From contig NZ_LT906457.1 in NCBI RefSeq assembly GCF_900186965.1, positions 3,064,501 through 3,128,500 on the forward strand: a stretch of DNA of 64,000 nucleotides, read 5' to 3'. The notes below the pieces were generated by a model, which saw nothing but the letters and a program-made list of their open reading frames with translations, did no database searches and had not been told where the DNA came from. This DNA is from Legionella spiritensis (GTDB lineage Bacteria > Pseudomonadota > Gammaproteobacteria > Legionellales > Legionellaceae). Shown piece after piece: positions 1 to 9,818 of this stretch (the first letter of the stretch is position 1; each line of letters begins with the position of its first letter). The position numbers and the translations under genes were made by a program.

Positions 1-179
1 AGTGACATCCCTCTCTCTTTATAAACAGGTATACAAAACACAGTGAGAGGTACCGCTGTAATTAAAGCACGAGATGCGCTAACTAGCAAAGAAATAAAAT
101 AAAATCATAACCCGAAACGGTAGAATACCCGCTTTTCCGGTTATTAATTAACAATGACCATGTCTTTATCGACACCAGT

Positions 180-1481
180 TTATTCGGGCGGCTGCAGTGG
201 TTTGCAGTACGTTTCCCGAACCATCATTGCCAGAACAAGGGCAATCAACGAACAAACAGGCAGCACCTTCAAACCGGCTTGAAAATCAGACAGCAATAAC
301 GTTTCAACATGAAAAGCTCTTGCTCCTGATACCAAATCAACCAGGCGACCTACCAGAGGTTGCATTAACGCTCCGACAAAGATGGAAATCATATTTGTAA
401 AGGCAATCGCCGTTCCAATAACTTTTCTGTCCTGAATTTCCGTGGACACGGCATAAGCGATAGCCACACCGGTATTGGTAAAGCCAAACATAAAAAAGAT
501 AAGATATGCCGTTTTTTGATCCAAATTAGGAAGAAAAACAAACAAAGACGTCAATATAATACCAGACAGCGCAGAGATAATTAATAACGGCTTACGACGG
601 CCTATCCTGTCGGACACCCAGCCTGAAAGCGGTCCGCTGAGACCCCAGCCAATAAATATCAAGCCTGTGGCAAATGCTGCCGCATGAGCCGTCAATCCCC
701 GGCCATATTGCAAATAGGCCGGGCCGATTGCTTCACCAATCACTGCGGTCGGAGCAAATAAAAATCCGGCATACAGCGCGTTTATCCAGGTTTGGCGATG
801 TGTCAGAATAATTCGCAAGCTTTCAAAAATCGGGACATGAGGCCGTACCTTTCTTTCGCGAAACTTGCAGTTGGGATTATCCTGGATAAACTGATACAAC
901 AGTCCGGCCAAAGCAATAAACAAAAAGGCTATGATAAGCATACTGTGCCGCCAGCCTACCATTGCCACCAGCAAGGATACCGGCGCCTCTCCGGCGGCAG
1001 CGCCTAACATACCCAAAGCCTGCGTCAGTCCGGCCAATAACCCCAACATAGCCGGCGGAAACCACGACGTGGCCAGACGCAAGGCACTGACAAAAGCAAA
1101 CGCCGCACTAAAACCTATTAACATCCGACCTATCGAACCTACCATCAGACCATTGGCCAAACCAAAGACGCAGCAACCGAGTGCAGTCATCAGAGACATC
1201 GCCGTCAGAATAGTTCGGATACTAAAACGATCAACGATCAAGCCAACCGGAATTTGCATCAGGATATAGGGAATATAAAAGGACGCAGTCAATATGCCAA
1301 AACCCGCCTCGTTGATGCCGAAGTCAATTTGCAGACTACGATGCATCACGCCGGGTGCTACCCGGGCCAGGTAATCGGAAAAATAGAAAGTGGCCGCCAA
1401 TCCCCAAACCAACCAGGCGAAACCAAGGTGTGCTCTGCGGCTTAGCGGTTTTGTGCCATGAGACGCTGCTATCTTGTTCAT
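180..1481 (-). CDS. MFS transporter (12-TM carrier)
   Basis: A 433-residue inner-membrane carrier of the major facilitator superfamily; the substrate cannot be read from the sequence. Hydrophobic segments run through the whole chain from about residue 20 to 425, with a central hydrophilic loop near 205-225 (KFRERKVRPH). The motif A-like loop GLIVDRFSIRT near residues 80-90 follows TM2, and a second copy, GWVSDRIGRRK, sits at the matching place in the C-terminal half. The N-terminal stretch (SDYLARVAPGVM, then FGINEAGFGILTASFYIPYILMQIPVG) resembles the MFS protein encoded at 10134-11411, so the two are probably members of one Legionella-expanded subfamily. The ATG at 1481 is the first in-frame start; no strong ribosome binding site is visible. 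It is divergent from the SseB-like gene. Confidence 0.85.
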   Translation of the reverse strand: MNKIAASHGTKPLSRRAHLGFAWLVWGLAATFYFSDYLARVAPGVMHRSLQIDFGINEAGFGILTASFYIPYILMQIPVGLIVDRFSIRTILTAMSLMTALGCCVFGLANGLMVGSIGRMLIGFSAAFAFVSALRLATSWFPPAMLGLLAGLTQALGMLGAAAGEAPVSLLVAMVGWRHSMLIIAFLFIALAGLLYQFIQDNPNCKFRERKVRPHVPIFESLRIILTHRQTWINALYAGFLFAPTAVIGEAIGPAYLQYGRGLTAHAAAFATGLIFIGWGLSGPLSGWVSDRIGRRKPLLIISALSGIILTSLFVFLPNLDQKTAYLIFFMFGFTNTGVAIAYAVSTEIQDRKVIGTAIAFTNMISIFVGALMQPLVGRLVDLVSGARAFHVETLLLSDFQAGLKVLPVCSLIALVLAMMVRETYCKPLQPPE

Positions 1482-1826
1482 TTAGAGATACACTCAATCA
1501 CTGTTTCAACCGAATAGACTTCGTCATAGTTGACATCCCTGATTTCCAAAGTCGAGAGAGACCAAATAATTAACAGTCTAACGTTTCATTATACAGGCAT
1601 GATTGCTCAAATCAAGAACATAGATTTATTTAAATCCTCATTTTTGCAAATTTCAATTCATGTAGCGTCTATTTTCATTGGGATTGTACCGTCATAATCC
1701 GTTATAATGGAATTAGTCAGCTTTGTGTCTTACGGCTGCGAAAGAAGTTGATCCGTGCCATTTCAAACGGTCGCAATATAAAACGAATAGCCGGACAACC
1801 CTGATAATTTCATTGAGATAGATACC
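1482..1826. other. Divergent intergenic region, MFS / SseB-like gene
   Basis: 345 bases without a gene. It must carry the promoters of the two flanking divergent genes. It is AT-rich around 1600-1680. The only recognisable element is a TATAAT hexamer at 1703-1708 on the plus strand. No repeat or small ORF with a ribosome binding site was seen. Confidence 0.6.
1678..1708 (+). promoter_or_regulatory. Possible sigma70 promoter of the SseB-like gene
   Basis: A perfect -10 hexamer TATAAT (1703-1708) is preceded by TTGGGA at 1678-1683 with a 19-base spacer, slightly long. It points to the gene starting at 1827. The -35 is weak, so this is a candidate only. Confidence 0.3.
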
Positions 1827-2213
1827 ATGAATAGCCTGGAGCTTGCGGTCAAAACCGCTCTGGATTCACAAGGTGATAATAACAAAGCGAACAAAGCTTA
1901 CCTGGAGTTTATAAAAGCGAATTTTATAATTCCCATCCGCAGCACTTCCTCTGCGGAAAATCCCGAAGTACTCTTTTTGGAAGAGGGAAAAAACACCTTT
2001 TTACCGGTGTTCTCCAGCGAGAACCATCTTCGGAACTGGGCCGAGGAAATCAGCGACGCCATTCAGGTTCTAAGACTTTCCGGAGTTGATCTATTAAAGG
2101 GAATCGGGGAACACGTAACGGTTTGCTTAAATATAGGCAGTCCGATTTATAAGGAATTTAATCCGGATGAGTTAGCCAGAATGCGCAGTATGGTACTCAA
2201 ACTGTTCAAGTAA
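1827..2213 (+). CDS. SseB family protein
   Basis: A 128-residue soluble protein resembling the N-terminal domain of SseB (enhanced serine sensitivity protein) as found in many bacteria. Seen: a helical start (residues 1-30), then strands around FIIPIRST, EVLFLEEGKNTFLPVFSSENHLRNWA (about residues 48-72), and the late helix-strand part with GIGEHVTVCLNIGSP. The pattern of a strand with FLPVFSS followed by an aromatic-rich helix is what marks the family. Biochemical role unknown. The gene is monocistronic in appearance, with a GC-rich palindrome just downstream. Confidence 0.65.
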   Translation: MNSLELAVKTALDSQGDNNKANKAYLEFIKANFIIPIRSTSSAENPEVLFLEEGKNTFLPVFSSENHLRNWAEEISDAIQVLRLSGVDLLKGIGEHVTVCLNIGSPIYKEFNPDELARMRSMVLKLFK

Positions 2214-2227
2214 GTCGGGATGGCGTC

Positions 2228-2260
2228 ATTAGGGCGCGCCCTAATTCTGTTTCAATTTTT
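2228..2260 (+). terminator. Terminator after the SseB-like gene
   Basis: A perfect 18-base palindrome at 2228-2245 (left half ATTAGGGCG) is followed by a T-rich tract (TCTGTTTCAATTTTTT). It lies 15 bases past the stop at 2213 and fits a Rho-independent terminator. The hairpin has almost no loop, so the centre must open. Confidence 0.55.
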
Positions 2261-2262
2261 TA

Positions 2263-2295
2263 CAGGTTGGATTATCTATGAATAATCCTAACCTG
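2263..2295. repeat. Short inverted repeat
   Basis: Arms CAGGTTGGATTAT (2263-2275) and ATAATCCTAACCTG (2282-2295) pair with one bulged base. There is no T-run after it on either strand, so it is probably not a classic terminator. Its end, CTAACCTGCAAA, recurs at about 47882-47893. Confidence 0.5.
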
Positions 2296-2332
2296 CAAAT
2301 TCCGATGAGGCAAGCGTATGAAACCCGGGGCT

Positions 2333-2710
2333 TCAAGCCACAAGATCAATGATCTGATAGCCAACCAGTGCTGAAGCGGCTAGGGCGCCTGTAATTTTTA
2401 TAACATTGGCAAGAAACTTGCGGTTCGTCAGGGAAAACTCCTGATCATTGGACGCAATTTCTCCCGTCACCACTTGCTCTTCCCTTGTTACATTATCCCA
2501 ATCATAGAGCGGTTTTTCACCATAAAAACCGGCCCACCATCCTTCCAGCCATTGTTCACACTCCGGAGTGTTCGCAGGAAATGGGTTGTCGTCCTCGCCA
2601 ATCTCTGCAAGCGCACATTCATACCCATACATGTAACAATCTTCAAAGTTCGGATGCTCAATATTAAAACGTAACTTGACATATGGTAACAAAGCTGTTG
2701 TATCTTTCAT
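2333..2710 (-). CDS. Small acidic protein with C-terminal TM segment; possible LetE
   Basis: A 125-residue protein. The start chosen is the ATG at 2710, which has AGGGGG 7-8 bases upstream; the longer in-frame version to 2803 lacks such a site. Residues 25-65 hold a Trp/Gly-rich stretch (MYGYECALAEIGEDDNPF, then WLEGWWAGFYG) that recalls the ribosome modulation factor layout (GYxxG...NPF...WxxGW), although the stretch is longer. Residues 99-122 form one hydrophobic segment, possibly a tail anchor. Its place beside pdxH in a segment that also carries sdh-suc matches my memory of letE (transmission trait enhancer) in L. pneumophila, but I cannot verify the sequence. Function otherwise unknown. 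Confidence 0.6.
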   Translation of the reverse strand: MKDTTALLPYVKLRFNIEHPNFEDCYMYGYECALAEIGEDDNPFPANTPECEQWLEGWWAGFYGEKPLYDWDNVTREEQVVTGEIASNDQEFSLTNRKFLANVIKITGALAASALVGYQIIDLVA

Positions 2711-2936
2711 GTTGATACCCCCTGTTGGTGCCTTTCGTATGTATCCGATAATCAACTTCGATGCTGAATAAGCTGTTCGGTTGAGGAGCAGATTACTAAA
2801 CACTTACGTTTATTCTACGACGAACCGTAAAGGGTTGCCGAGGTTCCCGATTTTTTTACTCTTTCTTGACAATATTTAGAAAAACAGTTGGACAAAGCCA
2901 TTAAGATGGCTAGTTAACCCATTGTTTTTTATAAAA

Positions 2937-3584
2937 TTATGGAGCAAGACGGCGACGTAACCAGTGTCCTTTCTGCTTAAAATAATGGATCCGATCATGG
3001 AGACGATTGTCTCTTCCCTGCCAGAATTCCATTTCAACAGGAATGACAACATAACCGCCCCAGTGGCTTGGACGTAAAACAGAATCCTGGCCATGTTCGG
3101 CTATTAACCGATTGAATGCCGCTTCGATGGATTCACGCCCGGCTATCTCCGTGCTTTGGGGCGAAGCAATGGCGCTAAGCTGGCTGGCGATGGGTCTGCT
3201 GGCAAAATAAGTATCGGACTGCTTTTTATTTGCTTTCTTTACCCGACCACGCACCCGGATCTGACGAGCCATCTCGGGCCAGTAAAAATTCAACGCGGCG
3301 AAGGGAGTATGTCGTAGCTGCAACGCTTTGGAACTCTTGTAATTGGTATAAAAAACAAACGCGCCGTCTTCGACCCCTTTCAGCAACACCACACGGGAAT
3401 CCGGAAAACCTTGTTCATCTACGGTAGAAAGCACCATTGCCGTAGGATCATTTTTCTCAACAGTCAGAATTTCTTCAAACCACATTTTGAACTGCGCGAC
3501 CGGATCAGGATGTGCCTGCTCCTCACTGAGACTCAAGACACCGTAATCACGCCTTATATCCGCCAGGGTACGCCATTTGCTCAT
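2937..3584 (-). CDS. pdxH: Pyridoxine/pyridoxamine 5'-phosphate oxidase
   Basis: A 215-residue FMN enzyme that oxidises pyridoxamine or pyridoxine 5'-phosphate to pyridoxal 5'-phosphate in the cytosol. Family features seen: [12 protein letters not shown] near residue 27, [22 protein letters not shown] (FMN-binding strand pair), [13 protein letters not shown], the long block around [18 protein letters not shown], and the C-terminal WGGYVVIP...[13 protein letters not shown]...RRLAP, the family signature ending. Length matches E. coli PdxH (218). The start at 3584 ([11 protein letters not shown]) is taken over an upstream extension to 3692 because the family begins here. It is divergent from the giant gene at 3727 and precedes the small gene ending at 2333 in the same direction. 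Confidence 0.95.
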   Translation of the reverse strand: MSKWRTLADIRRDYGVLSLSEEQAHPDPVAQFKMWFEEILTVEKNDPTAMVLSTVDEQGFPDSRVVLLKGVEDGAFVFYTNYKSSKALQLRHTPFAALNFYWPEMARQIRVRGRVKKANKKQSDTYFASRPIASQLSAIASPQSTEIAGRESIEAAFNRLIAEHGQDSVLRPSHWGGYVVIPVEMEFWQGRDNRLHDRIHYFKQKGHWLRRRLAP

Positions 3585-3726
3585 TTCTATATCGCCGGAT
3601 GCCAATTTTGTGTAGGATAAAATAAACACTATTTCAACGCGGTATGGTGACGTATCGTTCTCTACGCGTACACCATAATGAATCGCCAACATAATACACG
3701 TTGATATTACCTTAGTGAAGGCTAAT

Positions 3727-6700
3727 ATGATTGAAAAGTATCTGAAACTACTGGATTCCTTTAAAAAGCATCAGCTTTCAATCTTACTTCATGACCTTCG
3801 CGAAAAAATAACCACCAAACTCCAGAACGATTGTTTCAGTAAATTAGCCCGGCATTTATTTCTCGACGTTCAGACAAGCGGCGAACCTTATATCAATTTT
3901 TCGTCACAACCCCGGCAAGTTGTGCAAATCAAGGAGTTTATCAACGCGTTGTATCATGGGGAACAGGCCTTTAAGGATCTGGAATCCGTGGAACTACGGG
4001 GAGGCTCACATAAAATTCAGGATTTAAGCGTATTATACCATCACACAACCAGACACGCATACCTTGCCAGCTATCTATTGACTCATATTGATCTGGATCT
4101 GCTTGAAATTTTCAACTCCGAACTTTTGCAATTGCAATCCATTCTTAACATTATACGAAGCTTTGATACGAAAACGGTTGACCGGCTCACACATAAGTAT
4201 CAGAAGCAGGCCAGTGAAATCGGCACCATGATGAAAGACTATCCTCTTTGCCATCAGGCAGGATTTGCAGCCGGAATTGCAGTGGATCAAATGCGGCCGT
4301 CGCATGGCGAAGTGGATTATAATTTCCTGACCCGGTTCAGCGCGGTTCTCCCCGGCTATATCCACCAGTTGACACAGTATATTCATCAATTCTCATCGGA
4401 GATTACCACGCCGGAAGCAACGTTGACCAGACAGCAGGTGGAAGAACTCGAAGAAAACGCGTTCAAGCTGTTGGGAGCCATTGAAGAACTGCAAGGTGAC
4501 TCCTGGTTTCTCTCGTTCAAGGTACTCAATTACCTTCGTATCATCCGCCATATCATTATTCTGTCAACCAGCACATTGAAACAAATGATGCAGATGAATG
4601 ATGAATCTCAAAATGTCGTACGGGATCATCTTGCCAAATTAAAATACGAACTGCTCCCCAATCTTTTAGCCATTGCCGATCGTCTTGAAGACCAGGCCAT
4701 GCTAACGCCCGGTACGTTGTCAAAACCTTTAATGGATAAGATAAAAATTTATTACGAAACCCTGATTTTTTACACGAAAAAAATTGTGAGTTTTGCCTCA
4801 AAAGGGGAAGAACTGCTCACCATAGAAGACGCTCGCTTTCTTGCCTTAAGACTTGAGGAAACGTATCAACGAATCAACAAGGCGAGGAGTGAGCTGCTCA
4901 TTGCCAGGAGAAATAAACAGGCTTTTTCCCGATTTTTTGCCCTGCTTGAACACGAGGATTACAAGCATAAATCCCTGATTGATTTACCCCTCGCCCTCAA
5001 AACGGAACTAGCGATCCATTACCGTTATCTCCAGCCTGTTATTGAACAATACAATGTGGATTTGAATAACGCGATTATTCGTGGATTAACGGAATCAAGC
5101 AGTTGGACAGATCGCTTCAAAGCACCACTGAACTGGTATTACGGTTACCGCGACACGGATAAAGTCAGTCATCTTCTCTCTGAAAAAAAAGCCCTGGGGG
5201 CGCAGTTTGACAAACGAATTAATACGTCGACTTTCCATATCCAAATTAATAAAAACATAATTCACAAGGCAGAAACCACAACGCCTTTGATCGTAACGTC
5301 CTGTCCGGATTACCACATGTTCTCGGTGAACGAAAAAAAAGCATTACGGTCCGCTAACGATACAAAAACCACCCTTGAATTTTCACCGTCTGATGAACAT
5401 GGTAACCGGATTGTCATAAATTATGAGGCGTTGAACAGTCACCAGGCTTTCAAACTTTATCAGTATTACAACAGCAAACAGACAAAACTTGATAAAGCAC
5501 GGGAAGCCTATGATCAATTCATAGCGACATTGCTTGGAACAGAATCCACAACCACGTTAAACGAACTGCCCGAACCGATCAAATCTCATCTGAAACAACA
5601 GTACTATTTGTTCCAGCCGTACTTAATCAGCCTGTTTTCCAGAAAAAAAAAGATCAGGGAACTAGACAGGGCGATCATATTCGGTTTGTCGGGACAGGGG
5701 AGCGCCGTTCATGCTCAAACAGAGTCCCTGATCTCAATTGATCAGTTTATGCGCCTGAAACCTCATTTGGACGACCATTTCCGCAGGACTTCGGAATGTT
5801 GGGAACAACGGCGCTGGATCCTGTTTAAAAAAGCGGGAGAAGCGTACCAACTTGAAACGGAGACGAGAGATTTAAAACCAAACTACCGTGATGGCAACAG
5901 AGCGCACCATATACTTAAACACACGCGGTTCTCACGGGAAACAAGACTTTTCAGAAATGCACTCATGCAACTGACCGCCGCGTTTAATCTGCCAATGCAA
6001 AATAAATTAAATCCCCAACGTCAAGGCCTTCCCTATCCGGAAGTGGAAACCCCTGATCTGGTTCTGGCACAAAGTGCGCAGTGCCTGCCCGTCAAACGAA
6101 TTGCGAACGGTTTCTACCACCTTGAGCAAGTGATAATCGAGCTGGAACAGCTCTCCGACAAAAGCAGCGAAAGCGTCTATGTGTACCATCTTGTCCAGGC
6201 GTATAACCATCTTAATGATATCTATCAATTATCCACGCACTTATATGGCGATCCCTATATTAAAATCCTTGTCCAAGACATCATGACCAGAGCTCGAGCG
6301 CTTTATAAACGTTTCAACGAGGAAAGCGCCCCCTACCTGGAAAGTCCTGAAATAACACCACCCTGTACAAACGTAATTCAATACACTGCCCTCTGGTATG
6401 CCATGCAGGGTTTTATGCTTTTTCCTGAACATATTCAAGCGCTTGATGAACAAGCGTCCCTCCCGGAAAACAAGATAAAAACTATCCGGAAAAACAGTAC
6501 CCGTATTGTAATTGCTATTGAACGCATCATTGCCAACTCAAACAATTACTTCAAACTATTTCTTGAGACACCGGTGATGTATGGTTTATTTAAAGAATTA
6601 CGAGCCAAGCTGGAAGAATTTACCACGTCATCCCATTCCGCTTTCATGACTCATCTGGAAGCAATCAATACGGATATCTTTACTCGCATTTTACAGGAAA

Positions 6701-8361
6701 CCGATCTTTGGGAAGCGAAACTCAGTCTCAAGCCGGGAAAATTGTCCGATCCGATGAAAACCATTCTGGATCATTTTTATCAAGGGCTTGTTGAGCCATT
6801 GGGTCTTGTCTCTCAAAAACATCTTGATCTGCTTACAACCCCGACGCCCTTAAAATGTCGCGAGGCCGTCATTTACAAACGTATGGCACTGGCCGAATTG
6901 CAAAAAAAACAATACGACCCGCAAAGGATTATTTTGGCGGATCTGCAACAAGCGATAGATCGCTATATCCATCTTACCACTGGCTTGCTTCCTCCCCCGC
7001 CTGGCATGCTGACTCTGGCTCTTGGGGATCTCAAAAAGCACTACGAAAAAGCCTTGCCTTTATTTCTGACTGCGCCAAAGTGGTTACTGCAATCGTTACC
7101 GACAGAAAATCCGCATCCTGAAATTGATGAGGTACTAAACAAGCGTAATGCCTCTTTTAAACCCGTCTTCCATGATATCGCCGGCATGGCAAAAATGGCC
7201 CTGATGTATTACGAAAATCGGAAAGCATCGTCCAAAATCCACGCAAGACGCGTTTTATTGCGTAACCTGCTTGGCCATATTGATGATTACGCGAAATTCC
7301 GCTCCGGCTATCTCCCGGCCAACGATGATATTATTGCCCAAACCGAAAAAAAACTGTTGGCCAATTATCGCAAGGTCTTGCCCATTCTCTACAAGTGGCA
7401 GAGGTTAGACCAGGTTCCTCCGCACATAGCCAACAGCCAGCCCCCTTTTGTGGATCAGGTACTAAATAGCGCGCAATTCGGTGTGCCGGTGACAGTAACC
7501 AATATCGCAAGATTGACCAAATCACTGGGCAGTTACTACCAGGGCTTGTCTGCCACCCGGCAGTTTGAAATGGAAACCGCCAAAGAACAACAAAGGCATC
7601 TCAAACAAGTTACGGCAATGCAACAGGAACTGAATCAACAACTTCTGTCAGACTACCTGCACAAGACGTTTCTGCAAGGCGTTGAATCCATCATGAAGCG
7701 AGACATAGGACTGCTGTTCACAAAGGATGAATACAATTCGTTTCTGGAAAAATATTTATCTTCCTTTCAGGAAGAAATCATGGCACAAAGCCAGGCCAGT
7801 CAAGATATCCGGCAGACCATGCTGAATATACTGACGGTTAAAACCAGACAGTTTGAAACGGAGTATTTACAAAAATATCTGCATCTCGACAACACCCTGG
7901 CGGCACTTGCGGAATTTAATGTGTATTTTCACTACGCTAGAATTACTATTCGAGACAAGACTTCGCTCTTTGAATCGAACAAGACCATTAAAGATAAAAA
8001 AGCGGAAGTAAAATCATTGGAAAATCTCGCCTTAAACAAAGAACTCTCCATTGATCATCGCCTGCAGGAATTGAAAAGAATCAGCAATAGTACACTATTC
8101 AAAACCAACATGCTCAAGCATAGAAAATTTGAACGTTCCGATTTTGGCTGGCTTTGTCAATGTCTGCTGCGCTTGCTCTCAGCACTTCATCTTTATCAAC
8201 CCGCCCATATAAAACACTACCGGACATTGATAAAATCGGTCGACACAAAACCTGCGGTTACTTCATCGCTTCAGCGCCACAGCCTGTTCGCCCCACCGGA
8301 GCGTTCTTATAATTTACCGTCCGCGATGACATTGTCGCCCTCGGTCGACCATCAACCATAA
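3727..8361 (+). CDS. Giant helical protein with diverged internal repeats; effector candidate
   Basis: I do not recognise a domain in this 1544-residue protein. It is hydrophilic, almost entirely helix-like, with no signal peptide or clear membrane segment. The ATG at 3727 is preferred because AAGG lies 5 bases upstream; a GTG at 3715 would add four residues. A short module recurs: a Pro-containing turn, a helix with K..I/L...Y, then LxPxL. Copies (numbered from 3727) lie near 327-350 ([19 protein letters not shown]), 416-446 ([20 protein letters not shown]), 611-656 ([20 protein letters not shown]), 1001-1026 ([19 protein letters not shown]), 1094-1114 ([15 protein letters not shown]) and 1195-1224. 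Two copies are followed by NAIIRGL or RAIIFGL. Size, helicity and lack of signal peptide are typical of Dot/Icm substrates such as the SidH/SdhA group; relation to them is only a guess. The C-terminus (last residues SVDHQP) lacks a clear E-block. Confidence 0.8.
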   Translation: MIEKYLKLLDSFKKHQLSILLHDLREKITTKLQNDCFSKLARHLFLDVQTSGEPYINFSSQPRQVVQIKEFINALYHGEQAFKDLESVELRGGSHKIQDLSVLYHHTTRHAYLASYLLTHIDLDLLEIFNSELLQLQSILNIIRSFDTKTVDRLTHKYQKQASEIGTMMKDYPLCHQAGFAAGIAVDQMRPSHGEVDYNFLTRFSAVLPGYIHQLTQYIHQFSSEITTPEATLTRQQVEELEENAFKLLGAIEELQGDSWFLSFKVLNYLRIIRHIIILSTSTLKQMMQMNDESQNVVRDHLAKLKYELLPNLLAIADRLEDQAMLTPGTLSKPLMDKIKIYYETLIFYTKKIVSFASKGEELLTIEDARFLALRLEETYQRINKARSELLIARRNKQAFSRFFALLEHEDYKHKSLIDLPLALKTELAIHYRYLQPVIEQYNVDLNNAIIRGLTESSSWTDRFKAPLNWYYGYRDTDKVSHLLSEKKALGAQFDKRINTSTFHIQINKNIIHKAETTTPLIVTSCPDYHMFSVNEKKALRSANDTKTTLEFSPSDEHGNRIVINYEALNSHQAFKLYQYYNSKQTKLDKAREAYDQFIATLLGTESTTTLNELPEPIKSHLKQQYYLFQPYLISLFSRKKKIRELDRAIIFGLSGQGSAVHAQTESLISIDQFMRLKPHLDDHFRRTSECWEQRRWILFKKAGEAYQLETETRDLKPNYRDGNRAHHILKHTRFSRETRLFRNALMQLTAAFNLPMQNKLNPQRQGLPYPEVETPDLVLAQSAQCLPVKRIANGFYHLEQVIIELEQLSDKSSESVYVYHLVQAYNHLNDIYQLSTHLYGDPYIKILVQDIMTRARALYKRFNEESAPYLESPEITPPCTNVIQYTALWYAMQGFMLFPEHIQALDEQASLPENKIKTIRKNSTRIVIAIERIIANSNNYFKLFLETPVMYGLFKELRAKLEEFTTSSHSAFMTHLEAINTDIFTRILQETDLWEAKLSLKPGKLSDPMKTILDHFYQGLVEPLGLVSQKHLDLLTTPTPLKCREAVIYKRMALAELQKKQYDPQRIILADLQQAIDRYIHLTTGLLPPPPGMLTLALGDLKKHYEKALPLFLTAPKWLLQSLPTENPHPEIDEVLNKRNASFKPVFHDIAGMAKMALMYYENRKASSKIHARRVLLRNLLGHIDDYAKFRSGYLPANDDIIAQTEKKLLANYRKVLPILYKWQRLDQVPPHIANSQPPFVDQVLNSAQFGVPVTVTNIARLTKSLGSYYQGLSATRQFEMETAKEQQRHLKQVTAMQQELNQQLLSDYLHKTFLQGVESIMKRDIGLLFTKDEYNSFLEKYLSSFQEEIMAQSQASQDIRQTMLNILTVKTRQFETEYLQKYLHLDNTLAALAEFNVYFHYARITIRDKTSLFESNKTIKDKKAEVKSLENLALNKELSIDHRLQELKRISNSTLFKTNMLKHRKFERSDFGWLCQCLLRLLSALHLYQPAHIKHYRTLIKSVDTKPAVTSSLQRHSLFAPPERSYNLPSAMTLSPSVDHQP

Positions 8362-8362
8362 T

Positions 8363-8395
8363 TTCACAGAGCCTAGGCTCTGTGAACCAATTTTT
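8363..8395 (+). terminator. Palindromic terminator formed by abutting element ends
   Basis: A perfect 24-base palindrome at 8363-8386 centred on CCTAGG starts two bases after the stop of the giant gene and is followed by CCAATTTTTT. It should act as an intrinsic terminator. The palindrome consists of two copies of the terminal repeat of the small element at 8376-8588 facing each other across a TA. Confidence 0.6.
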
Positions 8396-8588
8396 TCCGA
8401 TCGAAAACAAGGCAACTATTGTTGCGCAACAAATAATAATGTCTTGTAGCCCGTCATGAAGGCGAAGCCGTAATGCGGAAAAACGTTCATAAGTGGCACA
8501 TCAAACCCGCAATACGGCCGCAGGCCTCCTTACGGGCTACTGTTTTTTCGCAAAAAATGGTGCGAAGAAAATTTTTGTTCACGGAACC
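8376..8588. mobile_element. MITE-like element, copy 1 (213 bp), between TA dinucleotides
   Basis: A non-coding element bounded by imperfect terminal inverted repeats: left GGCTCTGTGAACCAATTTTT, right (read inward on the minus strand) GGTTCCGTGAACAAAAATTT. It is flanked by TA on both sides (8374-8375 and 8589-8590), as expected for a Tc1/mariner or IS630-type target duplication. Inside it a second pair of inverted arms (GTAGCCCGTCATGAAGGC ... CCTTACGGGCTAC) can fold. The right-hand TA belongs to the TAG stop codon of cbpM. Copies: 28325-28484 and 49589-49832, with core-only or end-only relatives at 43771-43889 and 47826-47838. No transposase gene is present in the window. Confidence 0.75.
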
Positions 8589-8896
8589 TAAGGCTTATCG
8601 TTTACCAAAATCTGCAATCGCTCGATTTCATTGAGCAGTTCAAGGGCAAGGGCCGCGCCGGCCAGATTCACTCCCAAATCACGGTGTAATTGCAAGGCGG
8701 TTCGTATACGACGTAACGCTTCATTGTCAAAAGATAATTCATTTTTTTCATTCCTGCGCACGGTGACAATACCTTCATCAATGATGTCGTAAATTATTTG
8801 CTCCGAAACCCCAAAGGAATAAGTGACTTCATGTAACGACAGGCTATACCATTCCTCGCATTCCGTAATCACCCGCTTGCCCTTGTTATCAGTCAT
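8588..8896 (-). CDS. cbpM: CbpM-like modulator of the J-protein CbpA
   Basis: A 102-residue protein with a MerR-like helix-turn-helix (LSLHEVTYSFGVSEQIIYDIIDEGIV, about residues 18-45) and the following Arg-rich helices (LRRIRTALQLHRDLGVNLAGAALALELLNEIERL) typical of the CbpM/chaperone modulator family. In E. coli CbpM binds the J-domain of CbpA and blocks its action on DnaK. Its ATG at 8896 overlaps the cbpA stop by 8 bases, so the two are translationally coupled. The stop codon is TAG at 8588-8590, whose TA is also the border of the adjacent small element. Confidence 0.85.
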   Translation of the reverse strand: MTDNKGKRVITECEEWYSLSLHEVTYSFGVSEQIIYDIIDEGIVTVRRNEKNELSFDNEALRRIRTALQLHRDLGVNLAGAALALELLNEIERLQILVNDKP

Positions 8897-9818
8897 GCTT
8901 CACTCCTAATTTCTCTCTGGGATTAAAATGGGCAACCGTAGCCATTTGCTCATATAATCCGTTGAGTTGCTCATTGTCTTTATGAGGAATCACTATTTCC
9001 AGAATGACGTATTGATCTCCGGGAGGATGCCCGGGCAAACCACGCCCTTTAAGGCGCATTTGTTTTCCGGATTGCGATAATTTGGGAATTTTCAATTTGA
9101 CCGGCCCGCCCAGGGTGGGGACATGAATCGTTGAACCCAACGCCGCTTCCCAGGGTGCGATCGGCAATTGCAGGTAAATATCCTTTTTATCCGCTCGAAA
9201 CCACGGATGAGGCATCACATTGATTTCAATATACAAATCACCCGGTTTTTGACCGCTTCTCTGACCACCCTGACCTTTCAGGCGAATTTGCTGCTTGTCT
9301 GTAATACCTGCCGGAATTTTTACCCGCACAACCCGCTGAAGGTATTCCAGCCGGCCGTGACTATCCATGGCAGGCAACTGTAATTGCAGATTTTTTTCCG
9401 CACCATGAAAACTGTCATCAAGGCTTATCGCCAGTTTGGCGTGAATATCCTGACCGACATCATAAAAGGAAGCCCGCTCCTGTTGCTGACGCTGGCGAAA
9501 AATACTGTTGATAAAATCCTGGAAGCCCGAAACATCACCTTCATCAAAGTGTTCATAAAAGTGCTCTTCGCCACCAGGGCTGAACCCTTGCTCCTGCTGC
9601 TTCCAGTACTGTCCGTATTGATCATATTTGGCGCGCTTTTCCGGATCTTTAAGGACTTCGTAGGCTTCACCCAATTCTTTAAAATGTTCCTCAGCCCCGG
9701 CTTCCTTACTGACGTCAGGATGATATTTACGCGCCAGTTTGCGGTAAGCTCGTTTAATATCATCCTGGCTGGCATTACGATCCAGGCCCATAATTTTATA
9801 ATAATCTTTATATTCCAT
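8889..9818 (-). CDS. cbpA: DnaJ-class co-chaperone, curved-DNA-binding protein
   Basis: A 309-residue type II J-protein that would stimulate DnaK ATPase. Seen: J-domain at residues 4-70 with the HPD motif (KYHPDVSKE) and the helix IV region PEKRAKYDQYGQYW; a Gly/Phe-containing linker with FSPGGEEHFYEHFDEGDVSGFQDFINSIF; then two C-terminal beta-barrel domains with KIPAGITDKQQIRLKGQG and LGGPVKLKIPKLSQSGKQMRLKGRGLPG, the signature loops of CbpA. No zinc-finger cysteines, which separates it from DnaJ. Length matches E. coli CbpA (306). First gene of a cbpA-cbpM operon. Confidence 0.93.
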   Translation of the reverse strand: MEYKDYYKIMGLDRNASQDDIKRAYRKLARKYHPDVSKEAGAEEHFKELGEAYEVLKDPEKRAKYDQYGQYWKQQEQGFSPGGEEHFYEHFDEGDVSGFQDFINSIFRQRQQQERASFYDVGQDIHAKLAISLDDSFHGAEKNLQLQLPAMDSHGRLEYLQRVVRVKIPAGITDKQQIRLKGQGGQRSGQKPGDLYIEINVMPHPWFRADKKDIYLQLPIAPWEAALGSTIHVPTLGGPVKLKIPKLSQSGKQMRLKGRGLPGHPPGDQYVILEIVIPHKDNEQLNGLYEQMATVAHFNPREKLGVKHD

